This document shows, piece after piece, positions 51,308 through 55,387 of a DNA stretch of 55,387 bases. The DNA comes from Oscillospiraceae bacterium (GTDB lineage: Bacteria > Bacillota > Clostridia > Oscillospirales > Ruminococcaceae). The notes beneath the pieces are model-generated. The model ran no database searches. It had not been told where the DNA came from and saw only the letters and a list, made by a program, of their open reading frames with translations. The translations under genes were made by a program, and so were the position numbers. The stretch lies in NCBI GenBank assembly GCA_015067185.1, contig SVMZ01000019.1:1-55387 (forward strand), read 5' to 3'. Each line of letters starts with the position of its first letter. Within the stretch, counting starts at the first letter, position 1.

Positions 51308-52267
51308 TTACATTGCCATGTTTCCAAGCATAGCCGCTCCGATGATTCCTGCATCGTTGCCAAGCTCTGCGGGAAGGATCTTGGTGCGGTTTTCCTCTTT
51401 CTTTACATAGGTCTGATGGACAACTGCTTCTCTGACAGGAGCAAGCAGGTTTTCGCCTTCCTTACCGACACCGCCGCCGACAACCAGCACATTGGGCTGG
51501 AAAATGTTCAGATAGTTAGCAACCGCATAGGTAAAATACTCTATGTATTCGTCAACAACCATCTTGGCAACAGCGTCACCCTTACGCATACCGTCAAAGG
51601 AGGTACGGCCGTTTACTTTATTGATATCGCCGCCTACCATTTCCCACATAGCGCTTTCGGGATGTGCTTCCATATATTCCTTAGTGATATTGATCAGGCC
51701 TGTGGCAGAGCAATATGCTTCGATGCAACCTTTGCGTCCGCAGGTGCACTGACGTCCGTTATGAACAATACCCATATGTCCCAGCTCTGCACCCATGTTG
51801 GAGAAACCGCCGTAGATCTTACCGTCGATGATGATACCGCCACCAACACCGGTTCCAAGGGTGAGCATGATCATATTGTCAACACCGCGTCCTGCACCGG
51901 CAAGAGCCTCGCCATATGCTGCCGCATTGGCATCATTCTCCAGATAAATCGGCTTATTGACATACTTTCCTACCATTTCAGAAAGGGGAACATCATAGAA
52001 AGCAAGGTTGTTGGCATATTCAACCAGGCCGATTCGCTTATCAACCGAACCGGGGGTTCCGATGCCGACCCACTCACATTCATCCACAGTGATACCTGCA
52101 TCTTTTGCTGCAAGTTCAATTGCCCTGCCGATATCAGCTGCAATCTCTTCTGCGGGGCGCGGCATATTGGTCTTGAGTACGCCTCTTCCCACAATTTTGT
52201 ACTCCTCGTTTACAATACCTACTGCAATGTTAGTACCGCCGAGGTCTACTCCTGCATAATATTTCAT
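51308..52267 (-). CDS. glk: ROK-family glucokinase
   Basis: 319 residues. YAGVDLGGTNIAVGIV (4-19) is the ATP phosphate loop, ENDANAAAYGE includes the catalytic Asp, and GHMGIVHNGRQCTCGRKGCIEAYCS is the ROK zinc-binding signature with three Cys and one His. It phosphorylates glucose to glucose 6-phosphate; other hexoses are possible. Its location between hprK and murB couples sugar sensing with precursor synthesis. GAGGAGGA precedes the ATG. Confidence 0.92.
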   Translation of the reverse strand: MKYYAGVDLGGTNIAVGIVNEEYKIVGRGVLKTNMPRPAEEIAADIGRAIELAAKDAGITVDECEWVGIGTPGSVDKRIGLVEYANNLAFYDVPLSEMVGKYVNKPIYLENDANAAAYGEALAGAGRGVDNMIMLTLGTGVGGGIIIDGKIYGGFSNMGAELGHMGIVHNGRQCTCGRKGCIEAYCSATGLINITKEYMEAHPESAMWEMVGGDINKVNGRTSFDGMRKGDAVAKMVVDEYIEYFTYAVANYLNIFQPNVLVVGGGVGKEGENLLAPVREAVVHQTYVKKEENRTKILPAELGNDAGIIGAAMLGNMAM

Positions 52268-52330
52268 AATAAATATCCTCCTCTATTATAGTACGGATTT
52301 TTTTATAATATTACAATAATCATTGTTCTG

Positions 52331-53290
52331 TCAATATTTTGCCCAGTCTATGCCATTGCTTTCACTTTCGTCCATCATACCCAACTTGGTCAGAAGCTCC
52401 TGAGCTGCATTGTAACCCATCTTCTTCTGTCTGTTGTTCATGGCTGCCACTTCAATGATAATGGCAAGGTTGCGTCCCGGTTTTACAGGAATCGTCAGCG
52501 ACGGCACTTGAATGCCCAAAATTTCGGTATAGCTGTTTTCCATACCCATACGGTCATATACTTTACTCTGATCCCACAGTTCCAGATGAATAACCGTATC
52601 AATCTTCTCTGTCATCTTAACAGCACCCATACCGAACAGGCGACGGGCATTAATAATGCCAATACCGCGCATTTCAAGGAAATGTCTGATGTTTTCGGGA
52701 GAGCTTCCTACCAGCGTTCTGTTAGAAACGCGGCGGATCTCTACCGCATCATCTGCAATCAGTCTGTGTCCGCGCTTAACCAGTTCAATGGCAGTTTCAC
52801 TCTTTCCGATTCCGCTTTCACCCAACAGCAGCAGCCCCTCGCCATATACCTCAACCAAAACACCGTGGCGGGTTATTCTTGGTGCCAGCTCAACATTCAG
52901 AAGCGAAATAAGGCCGGAAAGAAACTCGGATGTTCCGTCTGCCGTACGGTATATAGAGACGGAATACTTTTTCGCTGCCTCCATCATCTCTACCGGGATT
53001 TCAAGCGAACGGCTGACAATAACAACTGGCGGTCTTCTCGCAAAAAATTTATCCAGACACGCTGTTCTCTGTTCTGTACCCAGTTTTTCAATATATGATA
53101 TCTCAATTTTTCCCATAATCTGTATTCTTGTCTCATCGAAAAAATCAAGATATCCGGCAAGTTCCAGTCCGGGGCGGTTTACCTCCGCACTGTGAATCAG
53201 TATTTCCTCTTTGCCTTCCGGCTGATAGACAACTTCCAGATTAAAATTGCCCGCCAGCTTGCTCATCGGTACCGAAAACTTTACTGCCAC
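52331..53290 (-). CDS. hprK: HPr kinase/phosphorylase
   Basis: About 319 residues. It phosphorylates HPr on Ser46 and removes it again, the switch of CcpA-mediated carbon catabolite control. The Walker A GESGIGKSETAIEL, LIADDAVEI, and the signature MRGIGIINARRLFGMGAV are intact, with the N-terminal domain in normal form. The GTG at 53290 is preferred because AAAGGGTG sits 6 nt upstream. A 21-bp palindrome overlaps its -10. Confidence 0.95.
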   Translation of the reverse strand: MAVKFSVPMSKLAGNFNLEVVYQPEGKEEILIHSAEVNRPGLELAGYLDFFDETRIQIMGKIEISYIEKLGTEQRTACLDKFFARRPPVVIVSRSLEIPVEMMEAAKKYSVSIYRTADGTSEFLSGLISLLNVELAPRITRHGVLVEVYGEGLLLLGESGIGKSETAIELVKRGHRLIADDAVEIRRVSNRTLVGSSPENIRHFLEMRGIGIINARRLFGMGAVKMTEKIDTVIHLELWDQSKVYDRMGMENSYTEILGIQVPSLTIPVKPGRNLAIIIEVAAMNNRQKKMGYNAAQELLTKLGMMDESESNGIDWAKY

Positions 53291-53361
53291 TCTTATCACC
53301 CTTTGCGTTTTATCTGCGTCACTCGACGCGGTTCATCCGCATTTCATCCATTTGGATAAAC

Positions 53362-53382
53362 GTATAATTATATTAATTATAC
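53362..53382. promoter_or_regulatory. 21-bp palindrome over the hprK -10
   Basis: GTATAATTA (53362-53370), TAT, TAATTATAC (53374-53382) is perfect. The hprK -10 hexamer lies inside its right arm. Being A+T only in the core, chance formation is more likely than for a GC-containing site. Confidence 0.4.
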
Positions 53383-53404
53383 CCGATATCCTTCTTTCTT
53401 TCAA
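53376..53404 (-). promoter_or_regulatory. Promoter of hprK
   Basis: On the minus strand TTGAAA (53399-53404), 17 nt, TATAAT (53376-53381), about 86 nt upstream of the start codon. Confidence 0.75.
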
Positions 53405-53484
53405 TAGTATTCTTCTCTTCCTTCCATGTTTTTTCAGCTTCTTCAAAATTTTATTTTTACTTTTCTTCTCTTTTTTCTCTTCAA

Positions 53485-53514
53485 TTGACAATCACGCACA
53501 GTATCCGCTATAAT
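53485..53514 (+). promoter_or_regulatory. Promoter of the PocR-AraC gene
   Basis: TTGACA (53485-53490), 18 nt, TATAAT (53509-53514). Both hexamers are consensus. Confidence 0.82.
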
Positions 53515-53558
53515 CAACATATACCAAATATTTCAAGGAGCGGTGTGTATCACTTTTC

Positions 53559-54431
53559 ATGGATACTACACCTGTACAATCAATGAAAACAGAGTTCAAC
53601 CGTGATCAGCTGCTTGCTTTAATGAAAGATTTCCATCTTCTCACCAGCATCCGCATCGCACTTTTCAATGATGAATATCATGAAATTCTCTCCTACCCGG
53701 AGCATCCCTGCACATTCTGCCGCACTATGAAGCAACACGCCCATACCCGCAAACTGTGTGCCGAAAGCGATCAGCACTCCTTCCGTCAATCCGAAACAGA
53801 AAAACGGCTGATCGTTTATCATTGTCATGCCGGTCTGATCGAGGCCACTATCCCTCTGATTGACAATAACCTGATTTTAGGTTACCTTATGTTTGGCCAG
53901 CTTTCCGATCTCTCCTCCGCGCAGGAGCTGCGCGAAATGCTCTCCTCCGCTCTCCAAAGCTATTCCCTTCCCCCGCTTACCGATCCTGCCGATGGGATTC
54001 CTCTCAAAAACCGTGAACACATCAATGCTTCCGCGAAAATCATGGAGGCTTGCACACTGTATGCTTTGGTCAACCAGACCATCACGCTCAACAGCAAACA
54101 TTTCACCCATAAACTTCGTCAATATCTACTTACCCATCTGGGAGAACCGTTGGATTCCCATACAATTTCCTCCGGACTGGGTATCAGCCGGAGCAAGTTG
54201 TACCAGCAATGCCAGCAGTATCTAGGGATTGGCGTTGCGGAATATCTGCGTGTACTCCGCATGGAACAGGCGCAGAAGCTCTTAAAAAATACCGCACTCT
54301 CTGTCACCGCCATCTCTGATAACGTTGGCTTTACCGATTACAACTACTTCTGCCGCTGCTTCAAAAAAGAGACAGGCATCAGCCCCAAACAATACCGCCT
54401 TCTCCATCTTCCGGATGGAAAAGAAGCTTAA
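53559..54431 (+). CDS. AraC-family regulator with PocR sensor domain
   Basis: 290 residues. The N-terminal PocR domain (about 15-165) contains the cysteine-rich HPCTFCRTMKQHAHTRKLCAESD and VYHCHAGLIEATIPLI, and ends with ILGYLMFGQLS; PocR domains bind diols or related small hydrocarbons. The C-terminal AraC helix-turn-helix has SHTISSGLGISRSKLYQQCQQYLG and VTAISDNVGFTDYNYFCRCFKKETGISP. The only good ribosome site, AAGGAG at 53535-53540, is 18 nt before the ATG, unusually far. It precedes an SDR dehydrogenase gene that it may control. Confidence 0.9.
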   Translation: MDTTPVQSMKTEFNRDQLLALMKDFHLLTSIRIALFNDEYHEILSYPEHPCTFCRTMKQHAHTRKLCAESDQHSFRQSETEKRLIVYHCHAGLIEATIPLIDNNLILGYLMFGQLSDLSSAQELREMLSSALQSYSLPPLTDPADGIPLKNREHINASAKIMEACTLYALVNQTITLNSKHFTHKLRQYLLTHLGEPLDSHTISSGLGISRSKLYQQCQQYLGIGVAEYLRVLRMEQAQKLLKNTALSVTAISDNVGFTDYNYFCRCFKKETGISPKQYRLLHLPDGKEA

Positions 54432-54517
54432 AACAACATATGATCACTCTTGGCTTTATTTTTCCTTCTCACCTTTAAAAACCGGAAGCATTCTCACAAA
54501 TCGGTACGCTTATTAAA

Positions 54518-54547
54518 TTGACTTGTTTTTCAACTGAATGATATAAT
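54518..54547 (+). promoter_or_regulatory. Promoter of the SDR gene
   Basis: TTGACT (54518-54523), 18 nt, TATAAT (54542-54547), 48 nt before the ATG at 54596. Confidence 0.78.
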
Positions 54548-54595
54548 CATTACAGTTGTATATATTGTTAATCCCCCCTGTAAGGAGATGTTTGG

Positions 54596-55381
54596 ATGAA
54601 CGTTCTGGATCTGTTTAAACTGGATGGCAAAGTGGCCTTGGTAACCGGCGGCGCCGGTAATTACGGCCGCCAGATAACCCGCGCTCTTGCCGAGGCGGGT
54701 GCTATTGTCTGGACCGCCTCACGCACACCGGAGGCCAATGAAAAATTTGCCGCAGAACTGCGCCGGGAGGGCTATGAAGTATATGCGGACTCCTATGACC
54801 AAAGCGATGAGAAAAGTATTCTTGGACTTTTGGAGAGAATGGTCGCCAGACATCAGAAGGTGGATATTCTGGTCAACAACGCTGTCCTCCGCTGCTTCAG
54901 GGGATACGATGCCCCGGCAGAGGATTTTGCCAAAAGCCTCGCTGTCAACGGCACCGGTCTTTTTCTGATTACCCGTGCCTTCGGTGACCATATGGCAGCC
55001 AACGGCAGCGGCAGCATCATCAACATCGGTTCCTACATGGGTGATTTGGGCTGCAACGAAACCCTCTATGAGGGCTGCCCCCACATCAGCAGCATCGGTG
55101 CTGCCGACTACTTCTTCCACAAGGGCGGCATGCACAACCTGACCCGCTTTATCGCCTCCCGCTACGGTCCCAGCGGCGTTCGCTGCAACTGTCTTTCTTT
55201 GGGCGGACTGTTCAACAACCAGCCGGAACCCTTTCTGGAGCAATATGCCAAAGCCACTTTCCTTCGCAGAATGGCCAACGATGAGGATATCAAAGGCATA
55301 ATCGTCTACCTTGCCTCAGATGCCTCTCTCTATACCACCGGAGCAATTATACCGATTGACGGCGGATATTCCGCCAAATAA
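54596..55381 (+). CDS. Short-chain dehydrogenase/reductase
   Basis: 261 residues. The Rossmann nucleotide site TGGAGNYG (17-24), the NNA motif (94-96), and the catalytic S146, Y172 and K176 (DYFFHK) define an SDR oxidoreductase of the gluconate-5-dehydrogenase/3-ketoacyl-reductase-like type. The C-terminal DASLYTTGAIIPIDGGYSAK is classic. AAGGAG lies upstream. It has its own promoter but follows a PocR-AraC regulator in the same direction; a polyol or keto-sugar substrate is plausible. The gene is complete; the window ends 6 nt after the stop. Confidence 0.92.
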   Translation: MNVLDLFKLDGKVALVTGGAGNYGRQITRALAEAGAIVWTASRTPEANEKFAAELRREGYEVYADSYDQSDEKSILGLLERMVARHQKVDILVNNAVLRCFRGYDAPAEDFAKSLAVNGTGLFLITRAFGDHMAANGSGSIINIGSYMGDLGCNETLYEGCPHISSIGAADYFFHKGGMHNLTRFIASRYGPSGVRCNCLSLGGLFNNQPEPFLEQYAKATFLRRMANDEDIKGIIVYLASDASLYTTGAIIPIDGGYSAK

Positions 55382-55387
55382 AAAAGG

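Noticed and set aside
1..55387. CRISPR arrays, IS elements, prophage, integrase or att sites
   Set aside because: No regular repeat-spacer series, transposase, recombinase or phage structural gene was seen; the only tRNA gene shows no duplicated 3' end nearby.

Overview
The window looks like part of a chromosome from a Bacillota species in class Clostridia, possibly a gut member of the Oscillospiraceae/Ruminococcaceae. This rests on strong AGGAGG-type ribosome sites, near-consensus sigma-A promoters, intrinsic terminators with T-runs, an hprK-murB-rapZ-whiA block, a YozG/DUF2975 pair, a ROK glucokinase and many LacI, LysR, AraC and DeoR regulators. No phage, IS element, CRISPR array or rRNA was seen. 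One tRNA-Lys(UUU) is present. Nearly the whole window is coding; most shorter alternative-frame ORFs are shadows.

Layout. Positions 1-8.5 kb form a sugar/acid catabolism area: the first codons of a leftward gene, a hydroxypyruvate isomerase-like TIM barrel, a DegT/DnrJ-type aminotransferase divergent from a LacI regulator, a second TIM-barrel isomerase, a YhcC-type radical SAM protein, and an AraC regulator divergent from a sialidase-like protein. Positions 8.5-12 kb carry a leftward operon of MBL hydrolase, S-adenosylhomocysteinase and thiamine diphosphokinase, then a NimA-like flavoprotein. Positions 12-19.5 kb hold an orphan solute-binding lipoprotein flanked by an intergenic direct repeat, a SulP transporter, an 865-bp gap with a decayed-gene or RNA-like segment, aspartase (aspA), and a DUF2975/YozG pair.

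Positions 19.5-29.2 kb carry an XRE-membrane protein, a DUF554-LysR pair, gtrA-murD, aspartate kinase, a DMT exporter, recG and tRNA-Lys. Positions 29.5-44 kb mix carbohydrate enzymes (an alpha/beta hydrolase, a GH36 alpha-galactosidase, a DUF4091/GH123-like protein) with an ECF sigma/anti-sigma/polA operon, a Nudix hydrolase, methylglyoxal synthase, and a DeoR-phosphodiesterase-MFS operon probably for organophosphate use. Positions 44-53.3 kb hold a LysR gene and then a long leftward core block: hprK, glucokinase, murB, rapZ, whiA, zapA, a U32 peptidase, dut and a small membrane protein. The right end has a PocR-AraC regulator and an SDR oxidoreductase.

Most interesting signals: (i) 16.47-16.82 kb, which reads as protein-like sequence in two adjacent frames with no start codon, behind an extended -10 promoter; (ii) an 84%-identical 58-bp intergenic direct repeat bracketing the orphan lipoprotein gene; (iii) palindromes laid exactly over the promoters of aspA, the DUF2975/YozG operon and hprK; (iv) the compact organophosphate operon; (v) a DNA polymerase I without visible proofreading residues, encoded behind a sigma/anti-sigma pair; (vi) a murB-rapZ-whiA block without yvcK. 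Functions come from motif recognition by eye; no database search was run.
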